A stretch of 64,000 nt of DNA from Roseovarius sp. EL26 (GTDB taxonomy: Bacteria > Pseudomonadota > Alphaproteobacteria > Rhodobacterales > Rhodobacteraceae). The DNA lies in NCBI RefSeq assembly GCF_900327775.1, contig NZ_OUMZ01000001.1, positions 1-64,000 of the forward strand, read 5' to 3'. The notes beneath the pieces were generated by a model that saw only the letters and a program-made list of their open reading frames with translations, made no database searches and had not been told where the DNA came from. Every line of letters starts with the position of its first letter. Within the stretch, counting starts at the first letter, position 1. This document shows, piece by piece, positions 16,781 to 26,300 of the stretch. The position numbers and the translations under genes are program-made.

Positions 16781-17743
16781 ATGCAAAGAGAAATCCTGCA
16801 ACGCCACAAGATGAACCGCGTCATAAACTATGTAAGAAGTAGCGACGCTGAGGCCATAACGCTTTCAAACCTCGCGGATGTCGCTTGCCTGTCACGATAC
16901 CATTTTACCCGCGTTTTTACCGAGTACTGTCACGAGACACCGGTCGAATTTGCGTCTCGTATTTGTCTTGAGAAGGCCGTCTCAAACCTCATTTTCCTTC
17001 CAGGTAAGCCGATTACCACTATTGCTCTGGAGGCTGGTTTTTCCAGCTCTCAATCGTTTTCAAATGCATTCAACCGACGGTTCGGCATTTCGCCACGGAA
17101 GTTTCGAAATAAGAACACCGGGTATGTCTACGATTTTCCCAATAACCAATATGTGCTTTCCCCTGTCATGTCCAAATTGCCCACGCTTTGCGATCAGTCT
17201 TCACCAGACTGGAACGTTGAGATAAAAACCTTGCCTGCAACCCGGCTGGCATATATCAGAACCCGCAGTGGCTATTACAATTCAAGCACAAAAATAGAGA
17301 CGTCATTCAGCAGGCTGATTGACTGGGCAAAAACGCGCGGGTTGTTGCAAGAAGATAGGCCCATCATCGGTGTTTGTCCTGATGATCCTGCCGTTACACC
17401 ACCGCAATTTTGTCAATACGATATCGGTATCCCGGTGGAACATGGCGTGACTGAAGATGAACATATCTGCATACAATACCTACCCGAAGTAACGCTTGCG
17501 ACGCTTGAAGTTACCGGCTCGGAATTAATTCTCAGAAAAGCATGGCGATGGTTGATCTCACAATGGTTGCCCCAAAGCGGCCTGTTAAGAGGCCACGCCG
17601 ATTACTATGAGGTATTCAGGTTGCAGGACATACCCCTGAAAGGGGCGGATGCGATGGGGACAATTTGTGTGCCGGTGTTGGCAGCAAACAAACCGAACAC
17701 GCGGCTGTCCAGTGCCCAAGACATCGGGTTTCAGAGTTATTGA
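16781..17743 (+). CDS. AraC-family regulator with GyrI-like domain (2)
   Basis: The 320-residue protein repeats the architecture of the regulator at 14775: AraC double helix-turn-helix (LADVACLSRYHFTRVFTEY and IALEAGFSSSQSFSNAFNR) in the first 110 residues and a GyrI-like domain from about residue 145 (VEIKTLPATRLAYIRTRSGYY). The two proteins are clearly paralogous but diverged, with different residues in the effector domain, so they may respond to different ligands. An internal ATG at 16811 is an alternative start. Confidence 0.92.
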   Translation: MQREILQRHKMNRVINYVRSSDAEAITLSNLADVACLSRYHFTRVFTEYCHETPVEFASRICLEKAVSNLIFLPGKPITTIALEAGFSSSQSFSNAFNRRFGISPRKFRNKNTGYVYDFPNNQYVLSPVMSKLPTLCDQSSPDWNVEIKTLPATRLAYIRTRSGYYNSSTKIETSFSRLIDWAKTRGLLQEDRPIIGVCPDDPAVTPPQFCQYDIGIPVEHGVTEDEHICIQYLPEVTLATLEVTGSELILRKAWRWLISQWLPQSGLLRGHADYYEVFRLQDIPLKGADAMGTICVPVLAANKPNTRLSSAQDIGFQSY

Positions 17744-18263
17744 AGCGTTACAGCGGAAATACAATCTCTTCAGTGGCTTAGATCTGGCTTTCATCCTGAT
17801 ATGAACGTTCCGCCAATATGCCGTGCCTGGAAGGCTCCCAATGGCCCACTAAAATAATTGAGCCACCATCGGTATGAGTAACATGAAATTGCCACCAGCC
17901 TAAAATGATAAAGCGCGACCTCGGCCCATAAGACTGAAATATTGCGATGTGCCGAGAGCGGTAATTGGTGCGGATGCGGCGAAAGGTCGGTTTGATATCT
18001 GACGATCAGAGCACCTTTGAATGTCCGGTCTCATGAAAAATCACTGCAGCGCTGAAAAGACTCCGCAGCAGGTGTGAGGAAATGCCGCGTTAGCGAAGGC
18101 GAAAAGACCAAGGTCGGTTTTGTCCGCACTGTTGTCATTGGTTTAAGAAGGCGCGAAGATCGGGAACGCGGGACAAAGTGTGAATTCGCAGCGGTTGCGC
18201 CAATGACCGCTTTGCGAGAGAGAGGAAATAGATCTCTTCCTGATCTGCAGGATTTCTGAAATT
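17744..18263. other. Intergenic region with degenerate repeat
   Basis: This 520-base gap has no gene I can support. The frame at 18074-18259 has no ribosome site, skewed composition and no similarity. It contains the repeat copy at 18171-18216. Confidence 0.5.
18171..18216. repeat. Degenerate intergenic repeat copy
   Basis: The 46 bases starting GGACAAAGTGTGAATTCGCA match those at 41515-41560 at 38 of 46 positions. Both lie in gene-free DNA. Weaker relatives are present at about 13190-13330 and 44785-44845. Confidence 0.6.
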
Positions 18264-18707
18264 CTAGTCACCCGTGATGATCTTGCACAATCCGATCAGC
18301 TCATTCGCCTGCGCAGGGGTTAGACCTGTCTGACGAAAAACAGCATCTGTGGCCGGGCAGCTTTTTCCCAATAGGTTGCGTCCCTTCTCGGTGATCTTTA
18401 TCGACTTTCGCCGTTCATTGTCATCTTCCATGCGGCGCGTCACTAGCTCTTTGCCCTCAAGTCGCCGCAAAAGCGGGGTCATCGTCGCCTTCGCAACTCG
18501 AAGGCGGCTTGCAAGGTGGGTGATCGACACGCCGTCTTCTTCAGTCAACGCCATCAGTGCGGTGTACTGCGCATAAGTCAGATCATGTTGGGCCAGCAAG
18601 GGACGATAGAGATCGCTGATTAAGTTTGAGGCCGCATGAACTGCAAAGCAAAGCTGGCTACCCAAAGTCAGGTCGGCAGGAATCTCGAATTGAAAATCAT
18701 CCGGCAA
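18264..18707 (-). CDS. MarR-family transcriptional regulator
   Basis: The 147-residue protein has the MarR winged helix: LTYAQYTALMALTEEDGVSITHLASRL as helix-turn-helix lead, VAKATMTPLLRRLEGKELVTRR as recognition helix and wing, and DDNERRKSIKITEKG in the wing. A GGAG precedes the ATG. It is divergent from the catalase-related genes, and a perfect 12-base palindrome lies in the gap. Only one cysteine pair of uncertain position (in GLCKI and GKSCP) is present, so an OhrR-type thiol switch is possible but not shown. Confidence 0.92.
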   Translation of the reverse strand: MPDDFQFEIPADLTLGSQLCFAVHAASNLISDLYRPLLAQHDLTYAQYTALMALTEEDGVSITHLASRLRVAKATMTPLLRRLEGKELVTRRMEDDNERRKSIKITEKGRNLLGKSCPATDAVFRQTGLTPAQANELIGLCKIITGD

Positions 18708-18783
18708 ATCAATGGTCTCCTAGCTATTGGCGGTCAATTTGTCTCAACGCAAATATAGCAGTTGATTTTCAAATAGCAAATAG

Positions 18784-18795
18784 TTAGAGCTCTAA
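18784..18795. promoter_or_regulatory. MarR operator palindrome
   Basis: TTAGAGCTCTAA is a perfect inverted repeat, slightly extended to AGTTAGAGCTCTAATT. It lies 77 bases upstream of the MarR start and 36 bases upstream of the first peroxidase start, where a MarR dimer would block both promoters. Binding is inferred. Confidence 0.6.
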
Positions 18796-18830
18796 TTATT
18801 AGTACCCTAATCAAATAGGAAAATGATCCA

Positions 18831-19817
18831 ATGACCAAGGTAAGCACAGTCACGATCGGCGCACTTGCATTGACCGCAAGTGCTTTGGCGCAAACCAGCA
18901 TCGCGCAAGCCCAAAGCACCGAGCACAATACAGCCGAGAAAGACTACCGAGTTTTTGAGAAAACTTTCGGCGCCACCAAAGGAAAGCGCCGCAACCACAC
19001 TAAGGGTTTCTGCTTTGTGGGCGAATTCGCACCAGTCGATAATGCAATCCTGGCCTATTCTAACAGCCCGATTTTCTCATCGACTTCCGAAGTAAATGGT
19101 CGTGTTTCTCACAAGGGCGGAAAGAACTTGTCGCCCGACGACAAGTTTGGTGACCGCGGCCTAGCCTTTGAGATCACTACGCCGGACGGCGACTATCACA
19201 TCATTAATGTAAATACGGAGGATTTCTTTCCGGCCTCCAAGCCTGCCGATTTTATCGACCTGGTGCGCGCGCTTGGCGAGGGCGGTGAGGCCGTCAAAGC
19301 GCTGGCCGCAGGCCGGCCCGAACTTCAGGCCTATCTCGCGCATCACAAAAAGAACCGCGACACAACCCTTCGTCCTTACGAAGGCACGCAATTCAACAGT
19401 GTCAACGCATTCTACCTTGTGAATGAATCTGGCGATCGGACAGCCATTCGCTGGTCGATGGTGCCTTCGGGTTCGCAGGGCATTGTGGTCGAGACCAATT
19501 CAGATTTCCTCATGGACAACATGAACGCCAATCTGACCAATGGGACTGTATCTTGGGACATGGTAGTGACTATCGCAAACGACAATGACGACCCCAACAA
19601 TGCGGCCATCCGTTGGGAAGGTGAGCACACACGGATCACGGCAACGCGTCTGACTGTCACCTCGACCAGCACGGAAGCCGACGGCGAGTGCGACGCCGTC
19701 AACTTTGATCCCACTGTTTTGAGTGATGGCTTTGTGGTCACCGATGATCCGATCCTGGAAGCAAGATCGCAAATTTATGCCCACGGGATCGGCGTTCGCC
19801 TGAGTGAAAAGGAATAA
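18831..19817 (+). CDS. Periplasmic catalase-related peroxidase
   Basis: The 328-residue protein is a small catalase-fold haem peroxidase (SrpA-like, about 300 residues against about 480 for true catalases). It has a signal peptide ending near AQAQ at residue 28, so it should be exported. The distal histidine is His56 in RRNHTKGFCFVGEF, the distal asparagine is in NSVNAFYLVN, and the haem-ligand tyrosine is Tyr316 in the RSQIYAHGIGVR motif. A MarR regulator is divergent, and a second enzyme of the same family without a signal peptide follows. Mini-catalases mostly act as peroxidases on organic substrates. Confidence 0.87.
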   Translation: MTKVSTVTIGALALTASALAQTSIAQAQSTEHNTAEKDYRVFEKTFGATKGKRRNHTKGFCFVGEFAPVDNAILAYSNSPIFSSTSEVNGRVSHKGGKNLSPDDKFGDRGLAFEITTPDGDYHIINVNTEDFFPASKPADFIDLVRALGEGGEAVKALAAGRPELQAYLAHHKKNRDTTLRPYEGTQFNSVNAFYLVNESGDRTAIRWSMVPSGSQGIVVETNSDFLMDNMNANLTNGTVSWDMVVTIANDNDDPNNAAIRWEGEHTRITATRLTVTSTSTEADGECDAVNFDPTVLSDGFVVTDDPILEARSQIYAHGIGVRLSEKE

Positions 19818-19902
19818 TCGCCCACCGCATCATTTCTGGATCTTAATTGACGGATTTGACGCTCGGATCGAATTAGCAACCATGACGAAATTGGAGACTA
19901 AC

Positions 19903-20799
19903 ATGACAAGACCAGCAGATCTCATCGACGCCCTTAACGGAACCTTTGGACGGCACAAGGGCTATCGCGCTTCGCATGCCAAGGGTTTTGCTGTGCAGGG
20001 ACGCTTTATCCCGTTATCCGAGGCGCCGGAAGTCGCCATTCCCGCGCTTCGCACCGAACTACCGATTGCGGCACGGTTTTCCGTCGGTGGTGGCAAGCCC
20101 AATATGAGTGATAAAAGCCCTAGTGTGCGGGGCATCGGCCTGACGATTGGCGATGCGGACCTGAATTGGTCGATGGCGCTAATTTCCGCTCCGGTTTTCT
20201 TTGCCAATTCAGCCGAGCAGTTTCGGGCGTTTTTGGCAGCGCGTGTGCCGGACTCTGAACTCGGTGGTCCAAACCTCGAAAAGGTCAAAGCTTTCAACGC
20301 GGCTCATCCAAACACTGTTCCCCACCAGGAATTCCTGAAAACAACCCCGCCCTGCCTCTGCTACTCGACTGAAGCCTATCACTCTGGCCATGCGTATCAG
20401 TTTGAAACGCCGATTGGGACGATTTCGGCGCGCATCTTTCTTGATCCTGAGGCCGGACGCGTTGGTCTGACAGACGATGAGAAAGCGAACTTGTCGGACG
20501 ACTTCCTATACGACACATTCCTTCAGAAACTCGGCGCCGAGGTTGCGCGCTGGACATTAAAACTGGTGGTTGCAAATCCTGGCGATGACCTGCAAGACCC
20601 GACTACTCCCTGGCAGGGAACACATTCCGAGATCTCGCTTGGGACAGTTCAGATCGAACAGGCCGATACCAGTGAGGCAGGACAAACCCGGGTTTTTGAT
20701 CCTACGCATATGCCGAAAGGCGTCATGGCGCCGCAAGACAATATCTTTGCCCTGCGCAGCCCAGCCTATGCTGTCTCGGCCGCCCGCCGCGCGGACTAA
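19903..20799 (+). CDS. Cytoplasmic catalase-related peroxidase
   Basis: The 298-residue protein is a second catalase-fold peroxidase, with distal His25 in YRASHAKGFAVQGRF, the STEAYHSGHAYQF segment and the haem-ligand Tyr289 in LRSPAYAVSAARR. It lacks a signal peptide, unlike its upstream neighbour. I chose the ATG at 19903, which has a GGAG seven bases ahead; the ATG at 19882 and the longer frame from 19804 overlap or crowd the previous gene. It shares only family-level similarity with the first copy, so this is a pair of old paralogs rather than a recent duplication. Confidence 0.86.
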   Translation: MTRPADLIDALNGTFGRHKGYRASHAKGFAVQGRFIPLSEAPEVAIPALRTELPIAARFSVGGGKPNMSDKSPSVRGIGLTIGDADLNWSMALISAPVFFANSAEQFRAFLAARVPDSELGGPNLEKVKAFNAAHPNTVPHQEFLKTTPPCLCYSTEAYHSGHAYQFETPIGTISARIFLDPEAGRVGLTDDEKANLSDDFLYDTFLQKLGAEVARWTLKLVVANPGDDLQDPTTPWQGTHSEISLGTVQIEQADTSEAGQTRVFDPTHMPKGVMAPQDNIFALRSPAYAVSAARRAD

Positions 20800-20802
20800 T
20801 CA

Positions 20803-20950
20803 AGCCTTTGCCGCGGTGGTTGGCTCTGCTGCTTTGGCTGGCGAAGCCCCAAGCACACCTGGCGTAGAAGTCTATTTCATCAATCTCGAAGATGGCGCGA
20901 AAGTTTCCGCTCCCCTTACCGTCCAATTCGGATTGAAAAGGCAGACTTCC
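20803..20950 (+). pseudogene. Remnant of a DUF4399 protein gene
   Basis: Directly after the peroxidase stop the frame reads AFAAVVGSAALAGEAP and then PGVEVYFINLEDGAKVSAP, followed by LTVQFGLK. This matches the end of a signal peptide and the opening of a DUF4399 domain. The start codon is gone and the rest of the domain, including its usual His cluster, is missing. Confidence 0.6.
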
Positions 20951-21272
20951 ACCAAGAGCTGTTCGACATGCGCCAACCGAATGTTTGAACTCCAAGTTGT
21001 TACCGTTTACCGACATTGGTGCGGACCGCAGCATTCGGCGCTTTGGGCTCGGTCCAGACATTCGCGGCGTGATGCACGAATTTCCTCTTTGGGCCGTAAG
21101 CGGCATTTGATTTGCCTTGGCCGAACGGCAAGTTCGCCCCCGCATTGCGGATCTTCACACTATCTTGGATGCATTGGTCCAGACCCTAGAGCTAGCTGAT
21201 TGACTATAGGCGTTTTTTACGCCCCTGACGCCGCACTTGGCGAGAGCGCACCCTTCAAGGTAAAGTAATGAA
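20951..21272. other. Unrecognised decayed coding sequence
   Basis: One plus-strand frame reads LPFTDIGADRSIRRFGLG, then PDIRGVMHEFPLWAVSGI, is broken by a stop, and resumes FALAERQVRPRIADLHTILD. It looks like interrupted coding sequence, but I cannot name the family. No intact gene is present. Confidence 0.35.
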
Positions 21273-21275
21273 TCA

Positions 21276-22069
21276 TCTCCTTATTTGTGCACGTTGCCGC
21301 TCCGTTGTGACCGGTAAATATGCGCTCATCGTTGTTATACCGCTGGTATGACCGATGTTTTGTGAGAATGCTTTAAAGGCTTCGCGTGTTGGATAATGAC
21401 TGTCTGCACACTTCACTAGTGGTCTTTCGGAAGGCGTGTGGCGTAAACGGGGTAAGGTCGGCGTGGATGAAGTCATCCTTGAACGCTCGGCGGACTGGGT
21501 TGGCCTTTTTGTAAATTTCTCGCTTAAGGCCAGCCACTTTGAACTCTCCATCGATTGCTTGCATATCCGGTGGCGGGAACAATGCATCAAACGCTCCAAA
21601 GAGCCTGTTTTGCTTCAACTTTGCGCAAGGTACGTAAGATCATGGGGACGATGATTTCGGTAACCGGTTTGCGCCCAAAGTCTCGGTTCGCCAGCTTCAT
21701 GTGGTATTTTGTCTTGGAAAGGGTCGCGGCTGATTTGCCTTCCTTTCGTTGTTTTGTAAGGAATGCTTCGCCAATTTTGCAAAAGTTTGGCCGTTGGTTT
21801 CGCGTTGTAACCGCTTCTGTTCTTGCTTGGCCTCAGACGGATCTTCACCTTGGGCAACCATCGCCCGTGCAGCATCGCGAGTAATTCGCGCCTGTTTCAA
21901 ACTGACCGCAGGGTAAACGCCCAAAGAAAGCGTTTTTTCCTTCCTGTCGAGGCGATCAAAGCTTAGAGCCATTCGGCTTTACCAAAACATAAAGGCTGTC
22001 AAAGTCTGAGACTTTATAAGCCTTTTCTCGTGGCTGGAGGTTGCGAATTTGAATATCACTTAACGGCAC
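21276..22069 (-). pseudogene. Decayed tyrosine integrase
   Basis: Reading the minus strand, a GTG at 22069 opens an integrase N-terminus (PLSDIQIRNLQPREKAYKV, then YVLVKPNGSK), which breaks; after a frame change it continues KTLSLGVYPAVSLKQARITR, the arm-binding domain of P4-type integrases. Another frame change gives a stretch of the core-binding domain. The catalytic end survives as two out-of-frame pieces, FTPHAFRKT and FSQNIGHTSGITT with a Tyr in SAYLP. About 800 bases remain of the usual 1,200, and most of the catalytic domain is missing, so the enzyme is dead. Its N-terminus points at the tRNA gene, as in functional islands of this type. Confidence 0.85.
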
Positions 22070-22220
22070 GTTGGGGGTATCGTATTTTGGGCAGTTTTCG
22101 AATACCCCCAAATTTGGGGTATTACATTGGATTGCAATAAATCAAGTTGGACAACACTTTTCATAAATCCCCTTACATAGAGAATTACAGGATGTAATTG
22201 AACTATAACGGATTATTAAA

Positions 22221-22238
22221 TGGTGCCCCCACACGGAC
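22221..22238. repeat. Attachment-like repeat in tRNA-Thr 3' end
   Basis: TGGTGCCCCCACACGGAC is the 3' end of tRNA-Thr and the partner of 7924-7940. The intact tRNA at this end means integration preserved the gene. Confidence 0.7.
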
Positions 22239-22296
22239 TCGAACCGCGGACCTACTGATTACAAATCAGTTGCTCTACCAGCTGAGCTATAGGGGC
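22221..22296 (-). tRNA. tRNA-Thr(UGU)
   Basis: The minus strand folds as a 76-base tRNA: acceptor GCCCCTA pairing with TGGGGGC, D-arm GCTCAGCTGGTAGAGC, anticodon stem ACTGA/TCAGT around the loop TTTGTAA (anticodon TGT, threonine), T-arm CGCGG-TTCGAGT-CCGTG and an encoded CCA end. Its last 18 bases form the attachment-like repeat of the island. Confidence 0.97.
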
Positions 22297-22366
22297 GTGA
22301 CGTTCCGGTATGCCAAGGGTTGGCGTTTCGGAAATCAGGCGCTTTTTACCGTATTTTTTGGCGGCG

Positions 22367-22801
22367 TCAATCCTGGATTTTGTGGTTTTTGCGTAACTCG
22401 GTGTGAGTTTCACTGGAGCCGTCAACCCGAGACATGTCATCATCGGTGCTGAACCAAGGTAGCCGTTCCTCAAAATGAACATGTTCAGTTGGCGCAATGG
22501 TGCTCGGGTTCTCTAACGTGGCAATATATAGGTGGACATCTCCGGGATAGTGGTCCGCGTCAAAGGCCATCGGTGTGCCACACGTGCTGCAAAACAGGCG
22601 ACGGATGCCGGGGGTGCTCTCGTAGCTGGCGGGTTGCGCGCCGGTCCAGCGAAACTGCGTTGCGTACAGACCCAAAAAAGCCGTGACAGGTGCCGCGCAA
22701 TTGCGTCGACAGCTTTCACAATGGCAATAGCAAGTCCAGGTTGGGGCGCCTTCGAACGCATAGCTGACAGCGCCGCACAGGCAGTGGCCTTTGGTGGTCA
22801 T
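22367..22801 (-). CDS. GFA-family zinc protein
   Basis: The 144-residue protein carries the GFA cysteine sets GHCLCGAVSYAF, CYCHCESCRRNC near residue 24-35 and FCSTCGTPMAF near residue 71. The ATG overlaps the stop of the upstream GNAT gene in ATGA, so the two are translationally coupled. The family name recalls formaldehyde-glutathione condensation, but function is unproven. It lies outside the island, just beyond the tRNA, and is only distantly similar to the GFA protein at 12318. Confidence 0.87.
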   Translation of the reverse strand: MTTKGHCLCGAVSYAFEGAPTWTCYCHCESCRRNCAAPVTAFLGLYATQFRWTGAQPASYESTPGIRRLFCSTCGTPMAFDADHYPGDVHLYIATLENPSTIAPTEHVHFEERLPWFSTDDDMSRVDGSSETHTELRKNHKIQD

Positions 22802-23313
22802 GGCATATCCTTCGAATGGGCATGTGATTGTTCAGGGGTGTCACGGTTGTGAACTGGATTAACCATCGTGATGCTGGTAGGCCGGTCAAATCCAGGGTGG
22901 GCGGTTTCGTCAGTTTTTTTGAATCCTGCGGCGGCAAAAATTGCGTGATTTTCGATCAGCTCAATCCGGGTTTCCAACGTCAGACTGGAAAGGTTCAGGT
23001 CACGGGCGCGTTGTTCGGCATGGCGTATCAGGCGTTTTGCCAAGCCCTGCCTTCGAGAACGGGCCGCAACCGCCAGCTTGCCGAGATATAGCGTTTCTTT
23101 TTGGGGTGTCAGCACCATACAGGCTTCGATCTTACCGCCAGTTTCCAGCACCCAGATCTCAAGCTTGTTTGCCATAGCGCGCAAGTCTGTGACACCGATC
23201 TGGTGAAGCGAAGAGGGGGGATTAATCCTCCCCTCCATATAGGCAAAAGTTTGGTGCAACAGCGCATGCAGGGCGTGAAAGTCATCGTGCCGTGTATATC
23301 TGCGCAAATTCAT
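22798..23313 (-). CDS. GNAT-family N-acetyltransferase
   Basis: The 171-residue protein has the GNAT order: MNLRRYTRHDDFHALHALLH at the N-terminus, the beta4 strand LYLGKLAVAARSRRQGLAKRL with the acetyl-CoA pyrophosphate loop RRQGLA, and SLTLETRIELIENHAIFAAAGF at the end. The ATG at 23313 is chosen because it begins the first strand. It follows cobN by 54 bases on the same strand and may belong to the end of that operon. The substrate is unknown. Confidence 0.87.
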   Translation of the reverse strand: MNLRRYTRHDDFHALHALLHQTFAYMEGRINPPSSLHQIGVTDLRAMANKLEIWVLETGGKIEACMVLTPQKETLYLGKLAVAARSRRQGLAKRLIRHAEQRARDLNLSSLTLETRIELIENHAIFAAAGFKKTDETAHPGFDRPTSITMVNPVHNRDTPEQSHAHSKDMP

Positions 23314-23367
23314 GTCGCCCACCAATGGTCAGATCACACGCATCTGCGCATGTGGTGGCTTTCCCTG

Positions 23368-26300
23368 TCAAGGCATGTCAGCACCAAATGTCGCGGCGGC
23401 AATTCGGGCACGTGCGGAATTCGAGCGCGGCGTCCACAGCCCACGGTCAATCGCTTCTTGCAGGCGTTCCGCGATTTCGCGCAGGGCCGGGGCGTTGTGT
23501 TCCTCGATGAAATCGCGGGTGTCATCATCTTCGAGGAAGGCAGATTCTACCATATCGAAGTGATGGCTTTTCACAGCCCCGGTCGTGGCGGCAAAGGCAA
23601 AGAGATAATCCACAGTGGCGGCGATTTCGAACGCGCCTTTATAACCATGGCGTTTTATGCCGTCGATCCACTTGGGGTTCACCACGCGTGACCGTACAAC
23701 CCGGCCAATTTCATCATCCAACGTTCGTATGACAGGGCGTTCGGGGCGGGAATGGTCGTTATGATAGATTGGGCGATCTTTGCCTTGCAGGGTGCTGACG
23801 GCGGCGGCGGCGCCGCCCTCGAATTGGTAGTAGTCGTCACTATCTAAAATATCGTGTTCACGGTTGTCTTGATTTTGCACGATGGCTTCGGTCTGGCGCA
23901 GGCGGGTCTCAAATCCAGCACGGTCTGCCGTGCCTTCATCTTTGGCGCCATATGCATAGCTGCCCCATGTCAGGTAAGCTTCCGCCAGATCGGCCTTATC
24001 TGCCCAGAGCCGTTCATCAATCATGGTCTGTAAACCGGCCCCATACGCGCCGGGTTTGGAGCCATAGACGCGGGGTTGTGCCTCGCCTGCGCGAGTGCGA
24101 GCCGCGGCTGGGTTCAAGTCATCGGATTCATCAAGCGCCTGAACAGCACGCGCGGCGCTGTCGAAAAGCGCGATCAGCTGTGGAAAGGCATCACGGAAGA
24201 AGCCTGAGATGCGCAGTGTAACATCAACACGAGGGCGGCCCAGCACTCCTTGGGGCAGGACCTCAAAGCCGGTGACGCGGCGGTTGGCGCTGTCCCATTT
24301 GGGTTTGACGCCCATCAAGGCCATTGCCTGCGCTATATCATCGCCGCCAGTGCGCATATTGGCCGTGCCCCAGGCCGTCAGCAGCATGGTACGGGGCCAG
24401 TCGCCATGAGTCTGCAAGTGTTTTTCAATCAACAGATTGGCAGACTTCCAACCCAAAGCCCAAGCTGTGGGTGTGGGCACGGCACGGCTGTCCACTGAGT
24501 AGAAATTGCGCCCGGTGGGTAAGGTGTCCAGCCGCCCGCGGGTGGGTGCGCCGGATGGCGCCGGGGCGACGAAGTGCCCTTTGAGGGCGGTGAGGAGCCC
24601 CGTGCCTTCGTCTGGTCCGCAGGCGCGCAGGGTTGGTAAAATACGCTCATGGATTTCTTGCAGGACAACGGACGCGTGTGGCCCGGGGGCCACGACGCCC
24701 CGCCCGCCGTCCCGCAGGAGGCGTTGTGCTAAAAGCTCCAGCCGTTCAACCGTGTCACCGTTGCTGCGCCACGGGCCCGCATCCAAATCTTTCAGGTCGG
24801 TATGTTGGGGACCGGTGTAGGGGGTCGCCATATCACAATCGAGCGGATCAATGTCGATATCGCAATCCGCCGCAAGTGCGCGAATGATTGAGGCATCACG
24901 TGCCTGACCCTCGCCTCGGGGCACCCGTGCCAGTGCGATGGCAAGATCGCGCTCCTGCTCACCCTCAGGCGACTGTCCAAAGATGTGCAACCCATCGCGG
25001 ATCTGCGCTTCTTTCAGCTCGCATAGGTAGGCATCAAGCTTGGCGAGATCGCCGTCTTCATCCTCTCCGGACATGCCGACATCTTTGTCCAATCCTGTGA
25101 CAGATGACAGAGACAGAATCTCGCGCCGCAGATGTTCGATCCGACGAGGATCAACGCCCGCCGCCTCGTAATACTCATCCACTAAAGCCTCAAGATCGCG
25201 CAGCGGCCCGTAAGTTTCGGCGCGAGTCAGGGGCGGTGTCAGGTGGTCGATGATCACCGCCTGTGCCCGACGTTTGGCTTGAGTGCCTTCGCCGGGGTCG
25301 TTGACGATAAACGGATACATGTGTGGCGTGGGGCCAAAGATTGCCTCGGGCCAACAGGTCTGGCTCAGCGCTAGTGCCTTGCCCGGCAGCCACTCCAAGT
25401 TGCCGTGTTTGCCCATGTGCACTATGGCCTGCGCACCAAACTCATGACGCAGCCAGAAATAGAAGGCCAGATAATTGTGTGGCGGCACCAGATCCGGCGA
25501 GTGATAGGTGTCTGTCGGATCGATATTATAACCACGCGCAGGTTGAATACCGACAACCGCATTGCCGTAGTTCAGGATCGACAGATGAAATCCTTGATCA
25601 TCATAGAACGGGTCTTTTTCAGGCGCGCCCCAACGGCTGGTCATCGCCTCTTTCATTTCCCACGGCAGGGCGTTGAAGTATTCCAGATAGATTTCGAGCG
25701 ACAGCACCTCACCGCCCTGACGTTCTGCCCGGTCGGTCAGCCAGTTGGTCGGTCCAGCCATGATGGATTGCATCAGCGCATCACTATCGGCAGGCAGGTT
25801 TTCAACGGTATACCCGCCGTCTTGCAACAGGTTCAGCACATGCACAGTGCCCGCAGGTGTGTCCAAACCCACCCCATTTGCCAGACGGCCATCTTTATTA
25901 GGGTAGTTTGCCAGTACCAGAGCAACTTTGCGTTCCTCCTCGGCCGTGCCACGCAGTTTCGCCCAGTTCGCGGCCAATTGCGCGACAAATTCCACCCGGT
26001 CACCTTGGGCGCGGTAGGTGGCGATGGGGCATTCCGTGGCTTCGTCAAAGTAAGCTTCGCCCTTGAAGCTGATCGCACGCGAGAGCACCCGGCCATCGAC
26101 CTCGGGCAGGGCGACGTTCATCGCAATGTCGCGGGCAGACAAGCCGGTCAAACCTTCGGCCCAGGCTTCCTCTGACGACCCGGCCAGCACCACCTGAAAC
26201 ACAGGTGCGCCTTGCGCGGCTGGCATGGTCAGCGGGTTGTGGGGGTTCACATCGCCCGCATGGGGGGACCCAACTGCAAATGAGGTGCAGTTCAGAATGA

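Larger units (their letters stand above)
7924..22238. mobile_element. Probable genomic island at tRNA-Thr
   Basis: A 14.3-kb segment bounded by the 17/18-base direct repeat of the tRNA-Thr 3' end. A decayed tyrosine integrase gene (22069-21276) lies 152 bases from the tRNA. The content is accessory: one catabolic or detoxification operon, four kinds of regulator (LysR, two AraC, MarR), peroxidases and remnants, while housekeeping and cobalamin genes sit outside. With the integrase broken the element should no longer move by itself. The boundaries are seen in the sequence; integration as the cause is inference. Confidence 0.72.

Noticed and set aside
18074..18259. A 61-codon plus-strand frame in the gap before the marR gene
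   Set aside because: There is no ribosome site, the composition is skewed, and it contains the degenerate repeat.
21276..22069. A functional integrase
   Set aside because: At least three frame breaks and loss of most of the catalytic domain rule this out.
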